Source: a virus
IMG/VR virus record: IMGVR_UViG_3300006737_000208
Span: 1-24,323 of that record
Length of the DNA: 24,323 bases
Strand: one strand, 5' to 3'
Position numbers and translations under genes: made by a program. The notes under the pieces were generated by a model. It ran no database searches and was not told the DNA's origin. It was given only the letters and a program-made list of their open reading frames with translations. Positions 7,638 to 14,984 of the stretch are shown here, one piece after another. Position 1 is the first letter of the stretch. The number at the start of each line of letters is the position of its first letter.

Positions 7638-8453
7638 CTATTGTGATCCTATCCACAAATTTGATGAGGAATACATTATTCCTCCATTTTGAACTGTTGG
7701 GGTTGATGAAAAGTCACCTAATACAACAACACCATCATTATTAATTTTGAATGATTCTAAACTAGCACTTTTTACTAAGAAAAAATCAGATGTAGATGAA
7801 CCTGTTATTTGTAAACTACCACTTAATTGAGTTAAACCTGATGGTTCTTTAAATATTAATCTAGCGCTACCCCCAAAACTTCCAGCACTATTAAATTGTA
7901 TTGAATCATTTGGAGTATCAGGATTACCTGACCCACCTCCAAAATTACCAACATATTGATATACTGTTAATTTATATGGAGTTGTATATCCTCCTCCTGG
8001 GTCTTGAATTGATAATATTCCTGTTTGATAATCAAATATCCAATCAATATTATCTGTAGCAGGTACTACAGCACCATTAGCAACTTTTAGAATTGCTGTA
8101 TATCCACCTCCGTATTTGTCACTTATAAAATTTCTTTGAAGTAAATTTTCATCTATAGTACCTCTATTAATAGTTGTACCTGGGGTAAAACCAGACCCAC
8201 TAGCAAAATAGAATACTGATGTTGTGAATCCAACTAAAGGTGATAAAGTAAATTCAGTATATAACTCAGCTACACCATCTGTAACTGCTGTTGCTGGGGT
8301 TGAGGATACAGTACTAGACCAAACCTCTCCCATACTCATATTAATGGTATTTGCTCCAAATTCCTCGAAAAATTTCTTGGTATTTGTTGTAAATTCCTTG
8401 TTTATGAGGGCTCTAAACGACTTATTTATTTTAGTATTATCTGATAGGGCCAT
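7638..8453 (-). CDS. Virion structural protein, fibre-associated
   Basis: A 271-residue protein beginning MALSDNTKINKSFRALINKEF with a helical N-terminus, then FFEEFGANTINMSMGEVWSS. The middle holds NRGTIDENLLQRNFISDKYG, GGYTAILKVANGAVVP and DNIDWIFDYQTGILSIQD, a pattern I associate with hypothetical structural proteins of T4-like cyanophages and marine phages. After a Gly-rich hinge (GNFGGGSGNPDTP) the last 80 residues (DSIQFNSAGSFGG, LSGSLQITGSSTSDFF, then GGIMYSSSNLWIGSQ) resemble the head part of tail fibres. The nonamer is 19 nt upstream of the start. Most likely a fibre adaptor or short fibre; the assignment rests on composition, motifs and neighbours. Confidence 0.75.
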   Translation of the reverse strand: MALSDNTKINKSFRALINKEFTTNTKKFFEEFGANTINMSMGEVWSSTVSSTPATAVTDGVAELYTEFTLSPLVGFTTSVFYFASGSGFTPGTTINRGTIDENLLQRNFISDKYGGGYTAILKVANGAVVPATDNIDWIFDYQTGILSIQDPGGGYTTPYKLTVYQYVGNFGGGSGNPDTPNDSIQFNSAGSFGGSARLIFKEPSGLTQLSGSLQITGSSTSDFFLVKSASLESFKINNDGVVVLGDFSSTPTVQNGGIMYSSSNLWIGSQ

Positions 8454-8472
8454 ATAGGTTTTGTTTTATTTT

Positions 8473-8481
8473 TATAAATAT
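8473..8481 (-). promoter_or_regulatory. ATATTTATA nonamer upstream of 271-residue gene
   Basis: Exact copy, 19 nt before the ATG at 8453; followed on the coding strand by AAAATAAAAC. Confidence 0.5.
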
Positions 8482-8482
8482 C

Positions 8483-10954
8483 TTAAGTTGTTATACTTAA
8501 TTGGTTTAATTGTTTTGTTTCATTTACATCACTGTATTTAATTAATAGTATTAATTGTCCTGAGGCTCCTACAACAGTATTAGTACCAAATGACCAACTT
8601 CCTGCTAATGGACCTACAGATCCTACTTTAATACCAAAAACATCAGCTGTACCTCCTGGTACTGCTACTCCACTTGCTGCTACACTATTAGCTTGAGCTC
8701 TACCAAAATCATATATTTTAGAAGGAACTCCTGCTGTAATATCTTCAGGTCTAACTATAATCATTTCTAAATCACCTCCTGATCCCCAAGCACTAATTGA
8801 ACTAAATACATTAGGACTATTATTAAAATCAAAATTACCACCTGTTTGACCATTACTATATCCAGCAAATGTTCTATAAAAATATTGTGCTCCTGTAAAA
8901 CCACTATAGTCACCAGTATTACCTGTTATTAATCTACCATTTTGAACTTGTAAATTTGTATTTGTTAATGTTGCACTTGGTGTCCAAGCAACTTGAGTAA
9001 ATCCTGTATCTCTTTTATCCTCATCTAAGAATTTTTCTACAGTATTTGTAGACTGTGCTGAAACATATGAGTTAATTTTATATGTTGATATATTAAATGA
9101 AGGTGATGTAACATTACTTTTACCTGGTTTAGATACTGTTAAAGTAGCTGTTGGTAAAGATTGTCCTGAGTTTATGTTGGCTGTTAGGTTTAAATCTTTT
9201 GTAAAGTTTAAAGTATCATTAAATTGTGGTGTATCTCCACCTGTTGTACCTCCTGATGAGTTACTAAAATAACTAGAAGCCCAAGTAACATTACTTATTT
9301 GATAAACAGGATTAAACATATTATTTGCTACTCCAGGTATTGTAAATGTAGCTGTTTTTAAATATTGTATTCCACTTAAATAGTTAAATGTAGTAGATGT
9401 TTCTGTAACTGTACCTGGTATGACAGTTTGGTTAGGATAGTGAGTTGTATCACCTACCCAAAATAAGTTTTTATCATTGGTTTCTCCTGCTCCATTATCA
9501 GCTAGAATTTTATATTGGTATGATCCAGTATTATTTGAATTTAAATTTTGTTCTATTTGAGCGTTTACTTTAACCCAAAAAGTTTCATATTGAGCTATTG
9601 ATGTTATATTAATTGGAAGTGTTGGTCCAATACCATTTGTTAAAGGGCGGTTTGTTAAAACTGGGGATGTATTCCTAAATTTAACACTAGCTGTAACTCC
9701 TCCTTCTAATGTTCCAGCTACTCTATCACTATTTTTACCACCTCTAAATATTGTTGTTTCATCTGGGGTCTCTAAATCAAAATTTCCAGCTTTAATAAAT
9801 GGAGCTGATTGTCCTGCTGTATAACCATTTTGATACCAATGATCTGAAGTTAATCCATAAGCTAGTAATCCACTATATTGAGGGGTACCACTTAATAATA
9901 AATTTTTTCCTGTTAATGTTCCTGCTTTAGGAGGGGCTAAATCTAAAAATGCTTCACTAATTTCATCTATAGCATTTGCTAATGAAGTAGCACTTGTAAA
10001 TGTATCAAAAAAACCATCTGTATATCCTCCATCAGCGGGTTTTCCTATATTAATAGATTGACCACTAGCACTAATTGGAATTGGTGTTGATCCTGATACT
10101 ATTAATGAACCAGTGATCTCAGCTTCTCCTGTAAAAGGAAAACCTGAACCTCCATCAGTATTTTCAGCGTATGAAGCAGTTAAAGCATATGAGCTTGAAA
10201 TAGCATCTTCAACATATGAGGCACTTTCAGCTAATTCAACATAAGATGCAGATTGGGCATTTTCAACATATGAGGCACTTTCAGCTAATTTAACATATGA
10301 GGCACTTTCAGCTAATTCAACATAGGATGCTGTTTGAGCATTTTCAACATAAGAAGCAGTATCAGCATAAGAAGAGGATAATTCTTTAATTATTTCAAAT
10401 GATGCTGATATAGCATATGAAGCTGATAAAGCGTATGAAGCACTTAAAGAGTTATTAGCATATGAAGCTGATTGGGCTAACTCAACATAAGATGCAGATT
10501 GGGCATTTTCAACATAGGATGCTGTAGAGGCTACTCCTGATAGTGATCCAGTTATACCATTTGTCACTATAAATGAACCTGTAACTTGTAAATCATTTGT
10601 AGTGGCAAAAAATGAACCAGTTTGTTCAAATATACCACTTGTAGCTGATCCTGTATCTATAATTACTTCAAATTCATCACCATTTCCTTTTGTAAATGTT
10701 AAAGTATTTAAATCTGCTGATGCTGTTGTTAATAATGAACCTGTTGGAGTACTGCCTGGTCCTGGAGGTCCTGGAGGTCCTGGGGGTCCTGGAGAACCTT
10801 GTGGGCCCTGTGTGATAATGTCAACAATTTCAGTGGTTTGTTGCGTTATATCAACATTAGTATGTTTGGAGTCATCATTAACAGTAATTATATTATCTGC
10901 TTTCTGAACAGTTACTTTATTTGGACTGTTTGGATTTACATTTAGATCACTCAT
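8483..10954 (-). CDS. Large collagen-repeat and SASY-repeat fibre protein
   Basis: The largest protein in the window at 823 residues. Order of parts: a polar N-terminus (1-49), a collagen-like Gly-X-Y run at 50-67, a beta region at 70-140, a long repeat array at about 143-262 in which (S/T)ASY recurs mostly every nine residues, an FPFTGEAEITGSLIVSG module at 272-288 shared with the 454-residue fibre, then about 530 residues of Ser/Thr/Asn-rich beta structure ending KYSDVNETKQLNQLSITT. Collagen repeats would form a triple helix, so a trimeric fibre is expected. The C-terminal half is the likely binding tip. There is no nonamer close to the ATG, and the 12-nt spacing from the 136-residue gene suggests co-transcription from 11389-11397. 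Fibre identity is firm; the receptor is unknown. Confidence 0.85.
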   Translation of the reverse strand: MSDLNVNPNSPNKVTVQKADNIITVNDDSKHTNVDITQQTTEIVDIITQGPQGSPGPPGPPGPPGPGSTPTGSLLTTASADLNTLTFTKGNGDEFEVIIDTGSATSGIFEQTGSFFATTNDLQVTGSFIVTNGITGSLSGVASTASYVENAQSASYVELAQSASYANNSLSASYALSASYAISASFEIIKELSSSYADTASYVENAQTASYVELAESASYVKLAESASYVENAQSASYVELAESASYVEDAISSSYALTASYAENTDGGSGFPFTGEAEITGSLIVSGSTPIPISASGQSINIGKPADGGYTDGFFDTFTSATSLANAIDEISEAFLDLAPPKAGTLTGKNLLLSGTPQYSGLLAYGLTSDHWYQNGYTAGQSAPFIKAGNFDLETPDETTIFRGGKNSDRVAGTLEGGVTASVKFRNTSPVLTNRPLTNGIGPTLPINITSIAQYETFWVKVNAQIEQNLNSNNTGSYQYKILADNGAGETNDKNLFWVGDTTHYPNQTVIPGTVTETSTTFNYLSGIQYLKTATFTIPGVANNMFNPVYQISNVTWASSYFSNSSGGTTGGDTPQFNDTLNFTKDLNLTANINSGQSLPTATLTVSKPGKSNVTSPSFNISTYKINSYVSAQSTNTVEKFLDEDKRDTGFTQVAWTPSATLTNTNLQVQNGRLITGNTGDYSGFTGAQYFYRTFAGYSNGQTGGNFDFNNSPNVFSSISAWGSGGDLEMIIVRPEDITAGVPSKIYDFGRAQANSVAASGVAVPGGTADVFGIKVGSVGPLAGSWSFGTNTVVGASGQLILLIKYSDVNETKQLNQLSITT
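10169..10525 (-). repeat. Tandem 27-bp (nonapeptide) SASY-VENAQ repeat array inside fibre gene
   Basis: Tyrosines of (S/T)ASY or SSSY units fall at residues 147, 156, 165, 174, 180, 186 (Phe), 196, 202, 211, 220, 229, 238, 247, 256 and 262. The spacing is chiefly nine residues (27 bp) with some of six. Units alternate VENAQ, VELAQ/VELAE and VKLAE. DNA copies such as TTTCAACATA(T/G)GA on the plus strand are nearly identical, so copy number could change by slippage or recombination. Confidence 0.85.
10754..10807 (-). repeat. Collagen-like Gly-X-Y segment in fibre gene
   Basis: Six Gly-X-Y triplets (GPQ GSP GPP GPP GPP GPG) at residues 50-67, encoded by GC-rich CCT/GGA triplets that stand out from the AT-rich surroundings. 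This is a trimer-forming element seen in many phage fibres. Confidence 0.85.
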
Positions 10955-10966
10955 TGAAAAGATTTA

Positions 10967-11377
10967 TTAAAAACTTCCTAATGTTATATTTTTAGATAAC
11001 TTTACTACTCCTTCTAAAAGTCTTGTTACTGTGGCACAATCACCACTACCTGTTGCTATTTCTAAATCATATAAAGCAGCATCAAATGTTAATTGAGATG
11101 AAGAAACAGCTGTTAAGTAAATACCAATAGAGCCTGATGTAGGTGGTAAATCAGCGTCTAAACCCCCTGATCCGCTAAAATTCAAACCAGTACCACAAGG
11201 TCCTAAACTTGAAGATAAAGTCAAATAAACAACATCAGAAGCAAAAGTAGGTCTAAATTGCATTCTAGCTTGATATCCTGTTAAATCTATTGGAGTGGAG
11301 CCTGAGTCTTTATACTGAATAGCAAAATCAACAGTAGCTCCTTGTTCTATTGTAAAATCATATTTTCCAGCCGCCAT
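10967..11377 (-). CDS. Small beta-sandwich structural protein next to the capsid gene
   Basis: A 136-residue protein starting MAAGKYDFTIEQGATVDFAI, followed by YKDSGSTPIDLTGYQARMQF. This start (QGAT, about 15 residues, then DLTGY-ARMQ-R) is common to small phage structural proteins related to the N-terminal domain of baseplate upper proteins and is frequent in marine T4-like phages. The rest is beta-rich, with LEIATGSGDCATVTRLLEG near the end. Two Cys residues (in GPCGTG and GDCATV) may be close in the fold. It is the first gene after the major capsid terminator and has the nonamer 11 nt upstream. It could be a fibre base or a head decoration; I cannot decide which. Confidence 0.75.
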   Translation of the reverse strand: MAAGKYDFTIEQGATVDFAIQYKDSGSTPIDLTGYQARMQFRPTFASDVVYLTLSSSLGPCGTGLNFSGSGGLDADLPPTSGSIGIYLTAVSSSQLTFDAALYDLEIATGSGDCATVTRLLEGVVKLSKNITLGSF

Positions 11378-11388
11378 ATACTTTTAGT

Positions 11389-11397
11389 TATAAATAT
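11389..11397 (-). promoter_or_regulatory. ATATTTATA nonamer starting the fibre block
   Basis: Exact copy, 11 nt before the ATG at 11377 and 20 nt after the A-run of the gp23 terminator. Position between a terminator and a new gene block is what a promoter would show. Confidence 0.6.
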
Positions 11398-11416
11398 GAA
11401 AAAAAATAATTAGAAT

Positions 11417-11446
11417 AAAAAAAGACCTGACTAAAAAGCCAGGTCT
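11417..11446 (-). terminator. Rho-independent terminator after major capsid gene
   Basis: On the coding strand AGACCTG (11446-11440) pairs with CAGGTCT (11429-11423) around a 10-nt loop, followed at once by seven T (11423-11417). The stem is perfect and GC-rich for this genome, 30 nt past the gp23 stop. On the plus strand it is followed by AATTTTTT, so it could stop transcription both ways. Confidence 0.9.
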
Positions 11447-11475
11447 AATTTTTTGAAAATTATGTTGTTATTTTA

Positions 11476-13113
11476 TTATACGAAGTTTAACCCGCTAACA
11501 AATACTCTACCATAGAATTCTGGTCTGATCATCTTCTTAGCATATCTCGTTAATAGACCTTTTCTTGGTGTGAAAGTGTCTGGATCATATACTAATGGAG
11601 TCATAATCAACGGAATATATGGAGCAAATACAGCACCTGTTTCTAGGAACTGATTACCTCTATATCCCATAAGGATTGTACCTTCAGTCATGTATGGGTT
11701 TTTATAAACATCATATCTGCTGTTCATTTGACCCATTTTCTGGATACCGAATGCAAATTTTCCTTTTGAAGCATCACCATCACTATTTGAAGCAAATCCT
11801 GGGATTGATTCAATGATAGTAGCTACAGATGGAGATATCACACAGAAATTAGCACCACCTCTAAGAGTTTTCTGGTGAATTTTGTTTGATACTTTTTGCA
11901 TTTTAGTTCCTAATGTTTGGAACCATTGTCCTTGAGAATTGAAGAAATTTAAATCTTCTGACCAAGCTGATTTATCAGCGTTAAGTCCTGAATTGTTTTT
12001 AGCATTCCAGTACTCATCAGCAGCTGATGCATCTTGGATCAACATATCTAAAATTTCTAAATCAATTTCCATTGAAATGTACTCACTCATGATAGAAGTT
12101 AATTCTGCTTCAGCATCTAGTGCTTGGTAAGCATTTAAATCTTGAGCGAATTCTGGTGTCCATTGTGCTTTTAACTTTCTAGTCTTAGCAACAATTGGCT
12201 CAGATTTCATTTTCACATCGATAGATGGAATTGCTAATGTAGTAGCAGATTGTTCATTTGGATAACCTGCACCTTCAGCATCTTCGAAATCACCTCTGTG
12301 ATCTGGAGTTGGTTGTTGGTTGTATAATACTTCAATAGTACCATCAGCTACAGAACCAGAATTTACTACCATGTAGATTAAATCTGCACCTGCATCATAT
12401 TCAGTATATTGTGGAAGTACGTCAGCTTCAGAACCTGAAATTGTAAAGGCTCTAACACCCTTCTTGTCAGCTCTTGGTAAATCACCAGCTGGGAAAGATA
12501 CAGTAGCATAAACATTTTCAGCAGAAATAGAAGCTGATAATTCAGCTGCATAATGTACAGATTCCCATGAAGTTACACCACATGTAGCTGTAGATGAAGC
12601 TGAGAATTGGTTAATTGAATATCCAAATCTACCAGCACCATATAAACCATCAGTTGGGTTTTGATCAGCACCTGGGTTAGTATTACCATACATAGAAGCT
12701 GGGCTTGAATATACAGCACCTGGTCCACCGAAATCAGTTTCTTTGGCTTGACCATATTGGAAATCTAAGAAAAATACAAGACCTGAAGGTAAGTTCATTG
12801 GTTGAACGCTAACAAATTCTTTTGCTGCAATCTGACCAAATACTTTTCTTACCATTGGTAAAGCAACACCTGCCCATTGAGCACCTGCACCACCAGCAGC
12901 AGCGAAACCACCCTGATCAGTTTGAGATTGCTCAACAACTAATTGCTTAGCCTGGTTTTCTAGAATTAATGACATGTTATTCTTGTGAATTTCACTGTCC
13001 ATTCCTTCTAAAAGTCCTGTTTTTTCCCATTTTGACGCTAGTCTAGCTGCGTCACTCTGCATGTTTTTCCAACCTTGCGCAGAGCTTTCTAATAGAGAAT
13101 TTAATTGACTCAT
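11476..13113 (-). CDS. 23: Major capsid protein, gp23-like
   Basis: A 545-residue HK97-fold capsid protein of the T4 gp23 family (T4: 521). The N-terminal propeptide region is helical (MSQLNSLLESSAQGWKNMQS). GGFAAAGGAGAQWAGVALP, MVRKVFGQIAAKEFVSVQPM and NLPSGLVFFLDFQYG then align with the start of mature T4 gp23 (its VQPMNSPTGQVFALRAVYG). A gp21-type cut, usually after a Glu, would fall before residue 68; candidates are Glu52 (ILE-N) and Glu61 (VVE-Q). The C-terminus includes PYIPLIMTPLVYDPDTFTPR and YGRVFVSGLNFV, also typical. It follows scaffold gp22 by 24 nt and is closed by a strong terminator. Codon use looks less AT-biased than in its neighbours, consistent with very high expression. 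Confidence 0.97.
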   Translation of the reverse strand: MSQLNSLLESSAQGWKNMQSDAARLASKWEKTGLLEGMDSEIHKNNMSLILENQAKQLVVEQSQTDQGGFAAAGGAGAQWAGVALPMVRKVFGQIAAKEFVSVQPMNLPSGLVFFLDFQYGQAKETDFGGPGAVYSSPASMYGNTNPGADQNPTDGLYGAGRFGYSINQFSASSTATCGVTSWESVHYAAELSASISAENVYATVSFPAGDLPRADKKGVRAFTISGSEADVLPQYTEYDAGADLIYMVVNSGSVADGTIEVLYNQQPTPDHRGDFEDAEGAGYPNEQSATTLAIPSIDVKMKSEPIVAKTRKLKAQWTPEFAQDLNAYQALDAEAELTSIMSEYISMEIDLEILDMLIQDASAADEYWNAKNNSGLNADKSAWSEDLNFFNSQGQWFQTLGTKMQKVSNKIHQKTLRGGANFCVISPSVATIIESIPGFASNSDGDASKGKFAFGIQKMGQMNSRYDVYKNPYMTEGTILMGYRGNQFLETGAVFAPYIPLIMTPLVYDPDTFTPRKGLLTRYAKKMIRPEFYGRVFVSGLNFV

Positions 13114-13137
13114 TTTATTTAGTTTTTAATTTATAAT

Positions 13138-14247
13138 TTATTTTAAACCTGCCAATTTCTTGAATCTAGCCACCATTGGGTCAGTTTCAACAATTGGGTT
13201 TTTAGTGTTTTTAAAGTTGCCTGTTACTTTTGAAGCAGAACCTAAAGATTCTTTAATAGTATTTTTCTTTCTTTTTAAACCTTCATTTAAAGTTTCAAAT
13301 ACTAATTTAGTTTCTTTTACTGTAGTAGCTTTATCAAATGCTCCTAATACTTTCACTTTTTCACTTTCAGTTAAGCTTTTAGCTTTAAAGATTTTATTAG
13401 TGTATAACAATTTAGCATTTAACAGGTTAACTTCATTTAACGCTATATCTTTTACTTTAATACTTTCTTCTAAAGCTTCGATTTTAGCATTTGCTTCTTC
13501 TAATTCTTTAGAGTACTTTTCTTTGTAAACTTCAGCGATTGAATTGTTATCCATTGCTTCTTCAGTAACTTCTTCTTCTGTAACTTCTTCTTCTTCTTTT
13601 TCTTCAGTGATTTCTTCGTCTAGTTCAATTTCTTCAGTTTCTTCAGTTTCTTCTGTTTCTTCAGTTTCAACTTCAACATCTGAGTCTTCGCCAGCTTCTA
13701 ATTCACCTGCAGCAACCATATCGGCTATAACATCTTCGATAAACCCTTTAAGGTCTTCATCAGTCATATCTTCAAGATCTAGTTCTTCTTTTTCATCTTC
13801 TTCGCCTTCTTCTTTGCCTTTTTCAAATTCAAATTTGTCTACATCGGCACGTTCAGCTTCAGATTCATCTTCAGTAACTATTTCTTCTTCATTAACTGAT
13901 TCTTCCTCATTTAATTCACCTTCGATTTCTTTTAATATTTCGTCTAGATCAAGTTCTTCTTCTACCTCTTTCTTTTTATCCATTTCTTCTTCAATTTCAT
14001 CAGATTCTTCCATTTTCTTTTTGGATTCTGTTCCATCTTCCTCTCTTGGTGGTCTAGTACCATCTTCTTCTCGAGGTGATGAAGACATTTCTTCTTCTAA
14101 TTCCATTTCTTCTAACTTTGCAGCTAGCATAGATTTTAGTTGAGGTGTAAAAGCTTCTTCTAGAGCTGCTTTTGCATTTGCGATAGCTGTTTCTTTAACG
14201 GCTTTAGCATCAGCAATAGCTTCTTTGAGAATGTCTCTTTTTGCCAT
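13138..14247 (-). CDS. 22: Prohead scaffold / core protein, gp22-like
   Basis: A 369-residue acidic scaffold protein that forms the core around which gp23 assembles and is then degraded by gp21. It starts MAKRDILKEAIADAKAVKET with a helical N-terminus seen in T4-like cyanophage gp22. Residues about 46-230 are dominated by Glu and Asp (EEEVTEEEVTEEAMDN and similar). A helical C-terminal third follows (KEKYSKELEEANAKIEALEE), and the protein ends VARFKKLAGLK. T4 gp22 is about 269 residues, so the acidic middle is expanded; it contains a small duplication, PREEDGT at residues 58-64 and 67-73. Position between protease and capsid genes matches T4. A 104-nt leader with two hairpins and a distant nonamer precedes it. 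Confidence 0.93.
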   Translation of the reverse strand: MAKRDILKEAIADAKAVKETAIANAKAALEEAFTPQLKSMLAAKLEEMELEEEMSSSPREEDGTRPPREEDGTESKKKMEESDEIEEEMDKKKEVEEELDLDEILKEIEGELNEEESVNEEEIVTEDESEAERADVDKFEFEKGKEEGEEDEKEELDLEDMTDEDLKGFIEDVIADMVAAGELEAGEDSDVEVETEETEETEETEEIELDEEITEEKEEEEVTEEEVTEEAMDNNSIAEVYKEKYSKELEEANAKIEALEESIKVKDIALNEVNLLNAKLLYTNKIFKAKSLTESEKVKVLGAFDKATTVKETKLVFETLNEGLKRKKNTIKESLGSASKVTGNFKNTKNPIVETDPMVARFKKLAGLK

Positions 14248-14278
14248 TATTCCTAAATTTATTTTATTGTTGGGAAAG

Positions 14279-14298
14279 TACGTTTATTATGAAACGTA
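14279..14298 (-). promoter_or_regulatory. Hairpin in gp22 leader, proximal
   Basis: TACGTTT and AAACGTA form a perfect 7-bp inverted repeat around a 6-nt loop, 31 nt before the gp22 start codon. There is no U-run after it on the coding strand (CTTTCCC follows), so it is more likely an RNA-stability or regulatory hairpin than a terminator. Confidence 0.4.
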
Positions 14299-14318
14299 AT
14301 AGATTTTATTTTTTGTTC

Positions 14319-14344
14319 ATGCTATATGTCCGGAGGGATAGCAT
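14319..14344 (-). promoter_or_regulatory. Hairpin in gp22 leader, distal, with GC-rich loop
   Basis: On the coding strand ATGCTAT pairs with ATAGCAT (7 bp) around the loop CCCTCCGGACAT, which contains the palindrome TCCGGA. It begins exactly 7 nt after the ATATTTATA copy at 14352-14360. It is followed by an A-rich stretch rather than a U-run, so termination is unlikely. Confidence 0.45.
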
Positions 14345-14351
14345 ATTCAAA

Positions 14352-14360
14352 TATAAATAT
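14352..14360 (-). promoter_or_regulatory. ATATTTATA nonamer far upstream of gp22
   Basis: Exact copy 104 nt before the gp22 ATG, in the 133-nt gap after the protease gene. This is the longest spacing among the copies, which is easier to reconcile with a promoter than with a translation signal. Confidence 0.5.
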
Positions 14361-14380
14361 ATGAAGATTCTTAAAAGTCG

Positions 14381-14980
14381 CTAGAATATAGGACAGTTTC
14401 CGTTTGCACATAGTATTTCTGTTACTATGCTATTTGCTTTTGTGTAAGGATTTATAATATTTTCTTTACCTTCTTTTAATGTCATATATGAACCTGGATT
14501 AGATGGTGTTGAAACAAAATCCCAACATAGTAATTCAAAATCATCTTGCACTTCCATTAAATCACCTTTTTGTTCTAGTGAACCCATTCCTCTAGATGAT
14601 ACACCCACTGTGATACCACTATCTATTAGTGCTTTTAAAATGTTTCCTGATGGTGTAGGTAATATTTCTACGGTACCCATTATATTTTTACCATCCCAAT
14701 TTATGTCTTTAATATTATGTGAAACATTTTTTAAGTTAACTACTTGAGATTCAGGATGATCTAACTCACCACATGCTCTATTTTGGTTAACTAATTCCAT
14801 ATACTTATCTATTTCCCTTTTCCATAATTCTTCAGAGTAATATCTACCATTACCATTTTCAACTTCACAAGTTGCTAGTATACCATGCACTAAAGGATTA
14901 CCTCTTTCAGACATTTTACCTTCTGATAGTAAACCTTTAGATGGTTTAAATAATTGAGTTTCTATAAGTACTTGTTTCAT
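14381..14980 (-). CDS. 21: Prohead core protease, gp21-like
   Basis: A 199-residue serine protease of the T4 gp21 type (herpesvirus-protease-like fold). It matures the prohead by cutting core and capsid proteins after Glu and degrading scaffold. I start at the ATG at 14978-14980 (MKQVLIETQLFKPSKGLLSE). The frame stays open to a TTG at 15004, but that would add VIQHHNNM-type residues without family resemblance and overlap the previous gene. Key motifs: catalytic His75 in GELDHPE, the catalytic Ser in GVSSRG (128 or 129), and WDFVSTPSNPGS with Asp154 in the conserved third motif. Length agrees with T4 gp21 (212 residues). It lies 4 nt downstream of the 339-residue gene, consistent with translational coupling. 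Confidence 0.93.
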   Translation of the reverse strand: MKQVLIETQLFKPSKGLLSEGKMSERGNPLVHGILATCEVENGNGRYYSEELWKREIDKYMELVNQNRACGELDHPESQVVNLKNVSHNIKDINWDGKNIMGTVEILPTPSGNILKALIDSGITVGVSSRGMGSLEQKGDLMEVQDDFELLCWDFVSTPSNPGSYMTLKEGKENIINPYTKANSIVTEILCANGNCPIF

Positions 14981-14984
14981 ATTA

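Noticed and set aside
10169-10525. CRISPR-like array suspected from regular 27-bp repeats
   Set aside because: Repeats are in frame within a fibre gene, have no unique spacers of constant size and encode a regular nonapeptide.
12573-12755. Second minus-strand frame inside the major capsid gene
   Set aside because: Out-of-frame shadow of gp23 with low-complexity Leu/Gln content; no start signal.
13113-13137. T4-like late promoter in T4 orientation (TATAAATT on the coding strand) before gp23
   Set aside because: A single imperfect match in a 24-nt AT-only gap; not distinguishable from background, while the recurring box is in the opposite orientation.
13544-14143. Plus-strand Ser-rich open frame of 199 codons opposite the scaffold gene
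   Set aside because: It is the reverse reading of Glu codons (GAA/GAG become TTC/CTC or, in this frame, Ser codons) in gp22. It has no family resemblance or leader, and gp22 is certain.
14319-14344. Rho-independent terminator after the protease gene
   Set aside because: The stem is sound but the coding strand continues GAACAAAAAATAAAAT with no U-run; better explained as a leader hairpin.
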